DNA of 24,610 nt from an uncultured Clostridia bacterium (GTDB lineage: Bacteria > Bacillota > Clostridia > Oscillospirales > Ruminococcaceae), in contig CAMNVW010000007.1 in the NCBI GenBank assembly GCA_946563605.1, forward strand, positions 1 through 24,610. The letters are read 5' to 3'. A program made the translations under genes and the position numbers. The notes under the pieces are model-generated. The model was not told where the DNA came from, ran no database searches, and saw only the letters and a list, made by a program, of their open reading frames with translations. Positions 14,643 through 22,536 of the stretch are shown here, piece by piece. Within the stretch, counting starts at the first letter, position 1, and the number at the start of each line of letters is the position of its first letter.

Positions 14643-15980
14643 TTATTCCTGGATAGGTTCCTGCGGCTGCGGAAGGATTTCTGCACGCAGTTTTGCGATG
14701 CGGCGTTCGTCGGTTTGCAGCACCTTGAACTCAATATTTCCGATGCGGACGGTAGGATGCTCGTCTTTTGCCGGAATACGGTCCAGTCTGTCGGTGATGA
14801 AGCCGCTGATGGTGTCGTAATCCTCGTCAGGATCGACTTCGGTGCCAAGCAGTTCCTCTACGTCAGGCAGGGACATGGAACCGTCAAGGGTGAAGATATT
14901 ATCGGAAAGCTTCTGATATTCTTCCTCTTCGTGGTCATATTCATCCTGCATATTGCCGACGATGGATTCGAGCAGGTCTTCCATGGTAACAATGCCGGAG
15001 GTACCGCCGTATTCGTCAACGACGATCGCAATCTGCATCTTCTTTTCTTTAAAGGTTTTGAACAGATCGGCGCAGCGGTTGGATTCAGGAACAAAAAGCG
15101 CTTTGCGAATGAATGGGGTAATCGGCTGAGCGGACATCTGTTCGGCAGTTTCGGTGATACATTGCAGCATATCCTTTGCATACACGATGCCGACGATGTT
15201 ATCGATGTCTTCCTCATAAACGGGGATACGGGAATATCCTTCTTCAATCGCCAGATGGATCACTTCCATTACCGTAGCGGTGTTTTCGATTGCAGCCACA
15301 TCGGTGCGGTGGGTCATAACATCCTGAGCGGTAATGTCATCAAACTCAAAGATGTTGTCGATCATATCGGCTTCATCTTTTTCAATCGAGCCTTCTTCAT
15401 TGCCAACGTCTACCATCATACGAATCTCTTCCTCCGTTACCTGCTCCGGCTGGCTGTTTGGGTCGATGTGGAACAGTTTGAGGATCAGGTTGGTGCTGAA
15501 GGAAAGGACAGCGACAAACGGTTTGGAAATCAGAAACACCAGCTGAATGACTGGGGCAACCATCAGGGAAATTTTTTCGGGATAGTGCATAGCGATTCTC
15601 TTTGGAACCAGCTCGCCAAGCACAAGGGTGACATAGCTCAGCAGCAGTGTGATAACGACCAGCGCGATGCTTTCGGCTGCGGCATACGGCATAAACGGCA
15701 GCAGGAGCTGCGCGAACGGATCGGCAAACTGGTCAGCGGCGGCTGCGGATGCAAGAAAGCCGGAAAGGGTGACGCCAATTTGGATGGTGGAAAGAAATTT
15801 GGAAGGTTCTTCGACCATTTTCACAAGTGTGCCGGCACGTTTGTTTCCGTCTTCTGCCATCTTTTTGAGCTTGTTGTCATTGAAAGTTACAATGGCAATC
15901 TCGCTCATGGCAAAGAAAGCGTTAATCAAAATGAGTACAAGAAGGATTGCTAAATGAGGAATCATACTGTCAGGGTCCAT
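14643..15980 (-). CDS. CNNM-CBS-CorC_HlyC membrane protein (hemolysin C / Mg transport family)
   Basis: This 445-residue protein has an N-terminal CNNM (DUF21) transmembrane domain (about 1-190, with NAFFAMSEIAIVTFN and LVLGELVPKRIAM), a pair of CBS domains (about 205-335, with DVMTHRTDVAAI, SRIPVYEEDIDNIVGIVYAKD and VVDEYGGTSGIVTMEDLLE) and a CorC_HlyC domain (about 350-435). Relatives are linked to magnesium or cobalt export and intracellular Mg homeostasis; the hemolysin label is historical. The start at 15980 has AAGGAG upstream; a longer frame to 16256 crosses the promoter. Two acidic residues in the SEIA region match the family. It has its own strong promoter, a leader hairpin and its own terminator. 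Confidence 0.94.
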   Translation of the reverse strand: MDPDSMIPHLAILLVLILINAFFAMSEIAIVTFNDNKLKKMAEDGNKRAGTLVKMVEEPSKFLSTIQIGVTLSGFLASAAAADQFADPFAQLLLPFMPYAAAESIALVVITLLLSYVTLVLGELVPKRIAMHYPEKISLMVAPVIQLVFLISKPFVAVLSFSTNLILKLFHIDPNSQPEQVTEEEIRMMVDVGNEEGSIEKDEADMIDNIFEFDDITAQDVMTHRTDVAAIENTATVMEVIHLAIEEGYSRIPVYEEDIDNIVGIVYAKDMLQCITETAEQMSAQPITPFIRKALFVPESNRCADLFKTFKEKKMQIAIVVDEYGGTSGIVTMEDLLESIVGNMQDEYDHEEEEYQKLSDNIFTLDGSMSLPDVEELLGTEVDPDEDYDTISGFITDRLDRIPAKDEHPTVRIGNIEFKVLQTDERRIAKLRAEILPQPQEPIQE

Positions 15981-16067
15981 GTTTTTCTCCTTTTCTGAGA
16001 CATTAAAAATATTTTTTTCGAACAAATACAGCGGCAGCACCGATCCTATGCCGCTATATACTTTAAT

Positions 16068-16096
16068 ACTATACACAAAGAACAAACCAATGTCAA
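16068..16096 (-). promoter_or_regulatory. Promoter of the CNNM/CorC gene
   Basis: Minus-strand TTGACA-N17-TATAGT: a perfect -35, ideal spacing and one deviation in the -10. Confidence 0.8.
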
Positions 16097-16361
16097 TTTG
16101 GCTCTGCGGCTTAAATAGCGGATTTTCAGCGGAATTACGGTTTTGCGGATTCTCAGGTGCTTTGATTTTGGATTTTTGAGCGAAATCGAGCTGCTGCATG
16201 ATTTTATTCTGAAAAAGAAAAATCAGCACTTGAATTAAACGCACAAGAAAAAACACCAGAAATATACATAATGACTAAAGAGTAACAAGGGGATTTTGGA
16301 GATGTGGTAAATATGTTAAAAAAATATAAGGTCAGAAACAGAAGTTGGCACACTTTGTCCC

Positions 16362-16390
16362 TTTACAATACATTTAAAAAATGCTAAAAT
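16362..16390 (+). promoter_or_regulatory. nifJ promoter
   Basis: TTTACA-N17-TAAAAT with an upstream TG (TGC before the -10), about 68 bases upstream of the nifJ start. It combines a good -35 and an extended -10, which fits a highly expressed gene. Confidence 0.75.
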
Positions 16391-16457
16391 TCATAATGTA
16401 AGTATGTATGATATGTTGTTATACCATCATATAACCAACAAGGAGGAATAATACATC

Positions 16458-19400
16458 ATGGCTAGATCTATGAAAACCATGGACGGCAACAATGCTGCTG
16501 CATATGTTTCTTATGCATTTACAGAAGTTGCCGGCATTTACCCAATTACCCCATCCAGCCCAATGGCTGACTATGTGGATCAGTGGGCAGCTCAGGGCAA
16601 ACAGAACATCTTCGGTTCTACCGTTAAGGTAATGGAGATGCAGTCTGAGGCTGGTGCTGCTGGTACAGTACACGGTTCTTTGAACGCTGGTGCTCTGACT
16701 ACAACATACACCGCTTCTCAGGGTCTGTTGCTGATGATCCCTAATATGTACAAGATCGCAGGCGAGCTGCTTCCTTGCGTATTCCACGTATCCGCAAGAA
16801 CAGTTGCTTCCCATGCACTGAACATCTTCGGCGATCATTCCGACGTTTACGCTTGCCGTCAGACCGGTTTTGCTATGCTGGCTGAGACAAACCCACAGGA
16901 AGTTATGGACCTTGGCGCTGTTGCTCATCTGGCAGCAATCAAAGGCCGCGTTCCATTCATCAACTTCTTTGATGGTTTCCGTACCTCCCACGAGATCCAG
17001 AAGATCGAAGTTTGGGACTACGAAGATCTGAAAGAAATGTGCGATATGGATGCAGTTGAAGCATTCCGTGCTCGCGCACTGAATCCAGAACATCCAACCA
17101 TGCGTGGTTCTCACGAAAACGGCGATATCTTCTTCCAGCATCGTGAAGCTTGCAACTCCTACTATGACGCTGTTCCAGGCATCGTAGAAGAGTACATGGG
17201 CAAAGTAAACGCAAAACTGGGCACAGATTATCAGCTGGTTAACTACTACGGCGCACCAGATGCTGACCGTGTAATCGTTGCTATGGGCTCCATCTGTGAC
17301 GTTGCAGAAGAAGTTATCGACTACCTGACCGCAAAAGGCGAAAAAGTTGGTCTTGTAAAGATCAGACTGTACCGTCCATTCCCAGCAAAACACCTGCTGG
17401 CTGCTATCCCAGCAACAGCTAAGAAGATTGCTGTTCTTGACCGTACAAAAGAGCCAGGCGCATTCGCTGAGCCTCTGCATCTGGACGTTATGTCCGCAAT
17501 GAGCGAGGCTGGACGTCAGGCTACCATCATCGGCGGCCGTTACGGTCTGGGTTCCAAAGACACCACACCTGCAAGCATCTTCGCAGTTTACAACGAACTG
17601 GCTAAAGATGCTCCAAAAGCTCGTTTCACCCTGGGTATCAAGGATGACGTTACCAACCTGTCCCTGGATGAAGAAGCTGCTCCAAATACCGCAGCTGAAG
17701 GCACCATCGAATGTAAATTCTGGGGTCTGGGCGGCGACGGTACTGTTGGTGCAAACAAAAACTCCATCAAGATCATCGGCGACCACACCGACAAATATGT
17801 ACAGGCTTACTTCCAGTATGACTCCAAGAAGACCGGCGGTATCACCATTTCTCATCTGCGTTTTGGCGACAAACCGATCAAGAGCCCATACTACATCAAC
17901 AAAGCTGACTTCGTTGCTTGCCATAACCCATCCTATGTAACCAAAGGCTACAAGATGGTTCGTGACGTTAAACCAGGCGGCGTATTCCTGATCAACTGCC
18001 AGTGGACTCCTGAAGAGCTCAACGAGCATATGCCTGCTGACGCAAAACGTTACATCGCTAACAACAACATTCAGCTGTACACCATCAACGCAATCGACAA
18101 AGCAATCGAAATCGGTCTGGGCAAACGTACCAACACAATCCTCCAGTCCGCATTCTTCGCTCTTGCCGGCGTACTTCCAAAAGAAGATGCAATCGGCTAC
18201 ATGAAAGATGCAGCTACCCGCAGCTTCTCCAAGAAGGGTGAAGCAATCGTTAAGATGAACCATGACGCTATCGACGCTGGTTTTGACTACTATGTAAAGA
18301 TCGACGTTCCTGCTGACTGGGCAAATGCAGAGGACAAGAAGGACGAGACCGAGCTGCCAGGCGACAACAAGAAACTGGTAACAATGGTTAGAGGCATCAT
18401 GGAACCTGTTTCCAAGATGGACGGTGACAGCCTGCCGGTATCCGCATTTGTTGACCATGTTGACGGTACTTTTGAACAGGGCGCTGCTGCTTACGAAAAA
18501 CGTGGCGTTGCTGTTATGGTTCCTGAATGGGATGAGACAAAATGTATCCAGTGTAACCGCTGCTCTTACGTTTGTCCACACGCTACCATCCGTCCATACG
18601 CTCTGACAGAAGCTGAAGTTGCTGCTGCACCAGAAGGTCTGCAGACAGCTAAGATGGTTGGCAAAGGCTTGGAAGACCTCAAATTTACAATGGCAGTATC
18701 TCCTATGGATTGTATGGGATGCGGCGTTTGTATCGGTGTCTGCCCAGCAAAAGAAAAAGCAATCAAGATGGTTCCTCGCGAAACACAGGAATACAAACAG
18801 CCTGTATTCGATTACCTGGTTGCTAACGTTACCAAGAAAGACGGTATGCCTGCAAAAGAAACCGTAAAAGGCAGCCAGTTCGAGAAACCTCTGCTCGAAT
18901 TCTCCGGCTCCTGTGCTGGTTGTGCAGAGACATCCTATGCTCGTCTGATCACCCAGCTGTTCGGCGACAGAATGTACATCTCCAACGCAACAGGTTGTTC
19001 CTCTATCTGGGGCGGTCCTGCTGCAACATCTCCATACACCGTTAACGAAAAGGGTCATGGTCCTGCTTGGGCAAACTCCCTGTTCGAAGACAACGCTGAG
19101 CACGGCTTTGGTATGTACCTTGGTCAGAAAGCTCTGCGTGAACAGCTGATTGCTAAAGTGAAAGATATTGTTGAAAACGGCTGCAACGAAGCTGTAAAAG
19201 CTGCTGGTCAGAAATATCTTGACACTGTAAACGACGGCAAAGCAAATCAGGCTGCAACAGATGAACTGGTTGCTGCTCTGGAAGCTTGCGGCTGTGATAA
19301 AGCAAAAGAGATCCTGTCCCAGAAAGAATACCTCTCCAAGAAATCCGTATGGATCTTCGGTGGCGACGGCTGGGCATATGATATCGGTTTCGGCGGCGTA

Positions 19401-20000
19401 GACCATGTTCTGGCTTCCGGCGAAGATGTCAACATCATGGTATTCGATACTGAAGTTTACTCCAACACCGGCGGTCAGGCTTCCAAGGCTTCTCAGATCG
19501 GTCAGGTTGCTCAGTTCGCTGCAGCTGGTAAAGCAATCGCTAAGAAGAGCCTTGCTGAAATCGCTATGTCCTACGGTTACATCTATGTTGCTCAGATCGC
19601 TATGGGCGCTGACATGAACCAGACCATCAAAGCTCTGGCTGAAGCAGAAGCTTACACAGGTCCATCTCTGGTTATCGGTTACGCTCCATGTGAGATGCAT
19701 TCCATCAAGGGCGGCATGACCAACTGCCAGAACGAAATGAAACGTGCAGTAGATTGCGGTTACTGGAACCTGTTCCGCTTCAACCCATCTCTGAAGGCAG
19801 AAGGCAAGAACCCATTCACCATGGACAGCAAAGAACCTACAACAGATTACAAAGAGTTCATCCTTGGCGAAGCTCGTTACTCTTCTCTGACTCGTGCATT
19901 CCCAGAAAGAGCAGAAGAACTGTTCAACAAAGCTGCTGAGAACTCTCGTGCTCGTTACGAACATCTCCTTCGTCTGGGCGAACTGTACGCTACTAAATAA
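16458..20000 (+). CDS. nifJ: Pyruvate:ferredoxin (flavodoxin) oxidoreductase, single chain
   Basis: This 1180-residue enzyme oxidises pyruvate with CoA to acetyl-CoA, CO2 and reduced ferredoxin, the main anaerobic pyruvate step. Domain order is complete: pyruvate-binding domain I with YPITPSSPMA near the start, domain II, domain III (GLGGDGTVGANKNSIKII), two 4Fe-4S ferredoxin motifs beginning at C696 (CIQCNRC...CP) and C752 (CMGCGVC...CP), CAGC at C819 for the proximal cluster, and the TPP domain with GDGWAYDIGFGG (from about 969) and YSNTGGQASK. AAGGAGG precedes the start. Codon use differs from neighbours: Pro is mostly CCA, Leu almost always CTG, and TTA, CTA and TCA are nearly absent, typical of a very highly expressed gene. 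Stands alone between its promoter and a terminator cluster. Confidence 0.98.
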   Translation: MARSMKTMDGNNAAAYVSYAFTEVAGIYPITPSSPMADYVDQWAAQGKQNIFGSTVKVMEMQSEAGAAGTVHGSLNAGALTTTYTASQGLLLMIPNMYKIAGELLPCVFHVSARTVASHALNIFGDHSDVYACRQTGFAMLAETNPQEVMDLGAVAHLAAIKGRVPFINFFDGFRTSHEIQKIEVWDYEDLKEMCDMDAVEAFRARALNPEHPTMRGSHENGDIFFQHREACNSYYDAVPGIVEEYMGKVNAKLGTDYQLVNYYGAPDADRVIVAMGSICDVAEEVIDYLTAKGEKVGLVKIRLYRPFPAKHLLAAIPATAKKIAVLDRTKEPGAFAEPLHLDVMSAMSEAGRQATIIGGRYGLGSKDTTPASIFAVYNELAKDAPKARFTLGIKDDVTNLSLDEEAAPNTAAEGTIECKFWGLGGDGTVGANKNSIKIIGDHTDKYVQAYFQYDSKKTGGITISHLRFGDKPIKSPYYINKADFVACHNPSYVTKGYKMVRDVKPGGVFLINCQWTPEELNEHMPADAKRYIANNNIQLYTINAIDKAIEIGLGKRTNTILQSAFFALAGVLPKEDAIGYMKDAATRSFSKKGEAIVKMNHDAIDAGFDYYVKIDVPADWANAEDKKDETELPGDNKKLVTMVRGIMEPVSKMDGDSLPVSAFVDHVDGTFEQGAAAYEKRGVAVMVPEWDETKCIQCNRCSYVCPHATIRPYALTEAEVAAAPEGLQTAKMVGKGLEDLKFTMAVSPMDCMGCGVCIGVCPAKEKAIKMVPRETQEYKQPVFDYLVANVTKKDGMPAKETVKGSQFEKPLLEFSGSCAGCAETSYARLITQLFGDRMYISNATGCSSIWGGPAATSPYTVNEKGHGPAWANSLFEDNAEHGFGMYLGQKALREQLIAKVKDIVENGCNEAVKAAGQKYLDTVNDGKANQAATDELVAALEACGCDKAKEILSQKEYLSKKSVWIFGGDGWAYDIGFGGVDHVLASGEDVNIMVFDTEVYSNTGGQASKASQIGQVAQFAAAGKAIAKKSLAEIAMSYGYIYVAQIAMGADMNQTIKALAEAEAYTGPSLVIGYAPCEMHSIKGGMTNCQNEMKRAVDCGYWNLFRFNPSLKAEGKNPFTMDSKEPTTDYKEFILGEARYSSLTRAFPERAEELFNKAAENSRARYEHLLRLGELYATK

Positions 20001-20031
20001 TAAAGCTTCAAGATTTCTTGAACTTTAACAA

Positions 20032-20070
20032 AAAATACCCTGCTATGTTTTTACATAGCAGGGTATTTTT
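20032..20070 (+). terminator. Primary nifJ terminator
   Basis: A 16-bp perfect stem AAAATACCCTGCTATG/CATAGCAGGGTATTTT (20032-20047 with 20054-20069) ending in a T-run, 31 bases after the stop. Confidence 0.93.
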
Positions 20071-20151
20071 ACAAACTGCTTACGCATAGCAGTTTTTTTA
20101 TACTCTGCACAACATAGCAGGGTATTTTTGTAAACTGCTTACGCATAGCAG
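20053..20151 (+). repeat. Tandem duplication carrying extra terminators
   Basis: A 40-base unit (20053-20092) recurs at 20112-20151 with 38 of 40 bases identical, period 59. Within and between the copies are three further hairpins: AAACTGCT/AGCAGTTT (20073-20080 with 20088-20095) plus T-run; ATACTCTGC/GCAGGGTAT (20100-20108 with 20117-20125) plus T-run; and CTGCT/AGCAG (20135-20139 with 20147-20151) followed by GGTGTTTTT. Confidence 0.85.
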
Positions 20152-20192
20152 GGTGTTTTTCGTATCTTTCTTTTTTGCGCAAACAGGAGCAG

Positions 20193-20221
20193 TTGCAAAT
20201 TGCGGGAAGGTGTGGTATTCT
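20193..20221 (+). promoter_or_regulatory. Probable ruvX-ttcA promoter
   Basis: TTGCAA-N17-TATTCT, about 60 bases upstream of ruvX and downstream of the nifJ terminators. Confidence 0.5.
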
Positions 20222-20281
20222 GAAACCGGTCTATTGATAGATGATACTGCAAAGTGAAACAAATAAAGAGAGGGCAAAAAG

Positions 20282-20710
20282 ATGAAAATTATGTCGGTGG
20301 ATTTTGGCGATTCCAGAACAGGCATTGCAATATGTGACAAAAGCGAAATGCTGGCAAGTCCTGTTTGCGTGATAGAAGAAAAACATTTCCCAACAACCAT
20401 TCAAAAAACGGCGGAGCAGGCATTGGAACAGGGCGCACAGCTGGTTGTGGTGGGACATCCCCTGAATATGGACGGCTCGAAAGGTCCGAGAGCACAGCTC
20501 TGCGAGGAATTTGCGCAAAAACTGCGTGAACAAATTGATGTGCCTGTTGTATTGTGGGATGAACGGCAAACAACGGTTTCCGCAATCGGTTTTTTAAACG
20601 AAACCAACACCCGCGGAAAAAAACGCAAGCAGGTCATTGACGCGGTAGCAGCAACGATTATTTTGGAGAATTATCTGAACTATCGCCGGAATCATCCAGA
20701 GGGGGAATAG
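20282..20710 (+). CDS. ruvX: RuvX/YqgF-family Holliday-junction resolvase or rRNA-processing nuclease
   Basis: A 142-residue RNase H-fold protein of normal length. MKIMSVDFGDSRTGIAI carries the first catalytic Asp (D7); VVVGHPLNMDGS, WDERQTTVSA and DAVAATIILENYL are the other family blocks, with a catalytic Glu in DER and an Asp in the last block. Two usual Leu positions are changed (VVGHPLN for VVGLPLN, DERQTT for DERLTT), with no clear effect. Family members resolve Holliday junctions in vitro or process the 5' end of 16S rRNA precursor. GAGAGGG lies upstream. The stop is separated by a single base from the ttcA start, so the two are translationally coupled. Confidence 0.93.
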   Translation: MKIMSVDFGDSRTGIAICDKSEMLASPVCVIEEKHFPTTIQKTAEQALEQGAQLVVVGHPLNMDGSKGPRAQLCEEFAQKLREQIDVPVVLWDERQTTVSAIGFLNETNTRGKKRKQVIDAVAATIILENYLNYRRNHPEGE

Positions 20711-20711
20711 G

Positions 20712-21431
20712 ATGGCATCCATGCAGAAATTGATGGGTCTGATGAGAAGAGCCATCGAAAAATATGACATGATCCAGCCTGGAGACAAAATCGCAGTCGG
20801 TGTCAGCGGCGGCAAGGATTCTGTCGCGCTGTTGACGGGCTTGGTGAAATTGAGGGCGTACATTGGGATTCCGTTTGAGGTCGTAGCGGTCACGCTCGAC
20901 CCTTGTTTTGGCGGGGTGGAAACCGACTATTCTCCAATCGCAGCATTATGCGAGGAATTACAGGTTCCGTATGTCCTCAAAAGAACGGAGATTGGACAGA
21001 TCATCTTTGACGTTCGCAACGAAAGCAATCCATGCAGCTTATGCGCGCGGATGCGGAGAGGCTGCCTGCACGACGCGGCGAAGGAAAATGGCTGCAACAA
21101 AATTGCGCTGGGACATCATTATGACGATGCGATAGAAACGTTTATCATGAATCTTTTTCAGGAGGGCAGAGTGGGCTGTTTTCAGCCGGTGACCTACCTT
21201 TCCAGAAAGGATTTGACCATGATCCGTCCGATGGTGATGGCGGAGGAAAGCTTGATTTCAGCGGCAGTGCATCACGAAAATTTGCCGGTGGTCAAGAGCA
21301 AGTGTCCGGCGGACGGAAACACCAACCGTGAGAGAACCAAAGAATGGATTCGCATGATGGACAAGGAGAGCAAGGGCTTTAAAAAGCGCATTTATGGCGC
21401 GATGGAACGCGGACATATTTCGGGTTTTTGA
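20712..21431 (+). CDS. ttcA: TtcA-family tRNA thiolation ATPase
   Basis: A 239-residue PP-loop ATPase. The ATP-pyrophosphatase motif SGGKDS is at 32-37, the conserved CxxC is C108-C111 (PCSLCARMRRG) and a third Cys is C198 (KSKCPAD), the three ligands that hold the Fe-S cluster in TtcA. GHHYDDAIETF is also typical. TtcA makes 2-thiocytidine at position 32 of some tRNAs. The protein is shorter at both ends than the E. coli one, as is common in Firmicutes, where the exact tRNA target is less certain. GAGGGGG inside the ruvX end provides the ribosome-binding site. Confidence 0.9.
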   Translation: MASMQKLMGLMRRAIEKYDMIQPGDKIAVGVSGGKDSVALLTGLVKLRAYIGIPFEVVAVTLDPCFGGVETDYSPIAALCEELQVPYVLKRTEIGQIIFDVRNESNPCSLCARMRRGCLHDAAKENGCNKIALGHHYDDAIETFIMNLFQEGRVGCFQPVTYLSRKDLTMIRPMVMAEESLISAAVHHENLPVVKSKCPADGNTNRERTKEWIRMMDKESKGFKKRIYGAMERGHISGF

Positions 21432-21448
21432 GTTTAGGATTACCTGCA

Positions 21449-21489
21449 AAAAGAGCGGAACGATTTTGGAAAAATCGTCCCGCTCTTTT
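21449..21489 (+). terminator. Terminator of ruvX-ttcA
   Basis: A 19-position stem with one mismatch (21449-21467 with 21471-21489), core GAGCGG/CCGCTC, 3-base loop, ending in TTTTGTTTT, 17 bases after the ttcA stop. Confidence 0.9.
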
Positions 21490-21671
21490 GTTTTGGGAAG
21501 TCTGATAAAAAAAGGGAGTCTATATTGTGAGAAACGATGATTTTACACGATGAGGGTAGAAAACAGAGGATTTGGATTGTAAAGGCGTTGGGAAGATGAT
21601 AAACTGGTCTTAACAACTTGCGGCAAAATGAAGCGCACCTCAAAAAAAGTATTTTCGGGGAGGAAGCAGAT

Positions 21672-22394
21672 ATGAAGGGGAAAAGAATCTTTTTGTCGGT
21701 AATCAGTATGGCGGTGGTTGCTTTGCTGACGGTGGCTGGTTCGGCTTGTGCGAATCGAGATGAAGAGGTTATGCCGGTGGGTGATGGGGATTGTCAGATG
21801 GTGGAAAATACGGCAAAAACCCGTTCAGTCAGAAACGAATCCAACAATTTGATAAAGAAAGCACACAAGCTGGAACATGTATTACCACATTATAATTATG
21901 ATCAGGTGAAAGCATCGGAGTGTGTAGATTATCAAGAACTGTATGATTTAATAAAGAGTGTTGATTCTTCTTTTGATTCAGAAGACTATTATTTGTCCAC
22001 AAATTTTTATTCTGAAGAATTGGACAGTGCTATTATTAGACTACAGTATTATATTGAAGATAAAATTTCAACATCTAAAATGTATAATATTATATATAGA
22101 GATGGAGAAGTAACAGCTATCGTAAAATTACCGTCGTCGGTATTGCTTCGGAATGAGGAAGATGGTATGGAGGAAAATCTGCTGACGAGAATACAAGCTT
22201 ATGAAAAATCCCAAAAGGAGCGCTCAATACAAAAACCAAACTTCGAGAAAAATGTTAATGTCGTAGAAGAACAACAAGTATATTATTATGATTATCAGAC
22301 AAATGAATTGAAAGATATTCATACATATACATTAGAGTTCCCAGAGGAAGATAATACACGTGATTTGTATGAACAGGAAATTCTCATTCCATGA
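21672..22394 (+). CDS. Exported hypothetical protein, ends at an in-frame UGA before a membrane anchor
   Basis: The annotated part is 240 residues. An N-terminal signal (MKGKRIFLSVISMAVVALL, then TVAGSACANRDEE) leads to export; the Cys at about 27 has an imperfect lipobox (GSAC), so lipoprotein or signal peptidase I processing are both possible. The mature part is charged and rich in Glu, Asp, Asn and Tyr; I do not recognise a domain. Start 21672 is supported by GGGGAGGAAG. The segment 21890-22390 is markedly AT-rich with AT-ending codons, unlike its neighbours, suggesting transfer or weak selection. The stop is TGA, and the same frame continues for 33 more codons with a membrane helix and basic tail (see next entry). 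No clear promoter was found. Confidence 0.75.
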   Translation: MKGKRIFLSVISMAVVALLTVAGSACANRDEEVMPVGDGDCQMVENTAKTRSVRNESNNLIKKAHKLEHVLPHYNYDQVKASECVDYQELYDLIKSVDSSFDSEDYYLSTNFYSEELDSAIIRLQYYIEDKISTSKMYNIIYRDGEVTAIVKLPSSVLLRNEEDGMEENLLTRIQAYEKSQKERSIQKPNFEKNVNVVEEQQVYYYDYQTNELKDIHTYTLEFPEEDNTRDLYEQEILIP

Positions 22395-22496
22395 GAAGAA
22401 AAGAGAAAATACCGTAAAATCTGGATTTTCCTTTTGGGAACAACGCTCATTGCAGGAGTATTCCTGCATGAAGTGAAAAGAAGAAAACATTCGTAA
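22395..22496 (+). other. In-frame extension after UGA: transmembrane anchor and basic tail
   Basis: After the UGA at 22392-22394 the reading frame runs 33 codons to TAA. It encodes EEKRKYRK, a 16-residue hydrophobic helix (IWIFLLGTTLIAGVFL) and HEVKRRKHS. This is a typical C-terminal membrane anchor with a positively charged cytoplasmic end and belongs logically to the exported protein upstream. There is no start codon with a ribosome-binding site of its own; an overlapping ATGA gives only an 8-codon peptide in another frame. It could be a nonsense-mutated anchor, or reached by read-through or recoding. Confidence 0.6.
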
Positions 22497-22501
22497 CAAG
22501 A

Positions 22502-22529
22502 ACACCCCCGAGGATTTCCTTGGGGGTGT
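22502..22529. terminator. Convergent hairpin terminator
   Basis: A 12-bp stem with G-rich right arm (22502-22513 with 22518-22529), ATTT loop. T-runs are poor on both strands (TTACTGTTAT, TTCTTGTTAC), but it lies between two convergent stop codons and is very stable. Confidence 0.65.
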
Positions 22530-22536
22530 GTTACTG

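Larger units (their letters stand above)
15981..16457. other. Divergent intergenic region corC-like / nifJ
   Basis: About 480 bases holding the two divergent promoters. The minus-strand leader (15981-16061) contains a stem GCGGCA/TGCCGC (16031-16036 with 16049-16054). The part 16100-16340 shows no gene and no strong repeat. Confidence 0.6.

Noticed and set aside
16419..19964. Open frame of 1181 codons on the minus strand opposite nifJ
   Set aside because: It is codon-aligned with nifJ, so it only needs TTA, CTA and TCA to be absent from the sense strand, which the strong codon bias explains. The product is a Cys/Phe/Ser-rich sequence with no recognisable domain and no ribosome-binding site.
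22391..22417. Eight-codon frame (ATGA overlap) at the end of the exported-protein gene
   Set aside because: Too short to be supported and in a different frame from the anchor-encoding extension; kept only as a possible restart point.
22392..22430. Selenocysteine insertion at the UGA of the exported protein
   Set aside because: No catalytic-looking context, no known Cys homolog and only a 5-bp all-AU hairpin downstream; less likely than mutation or read-through, though not excluded.
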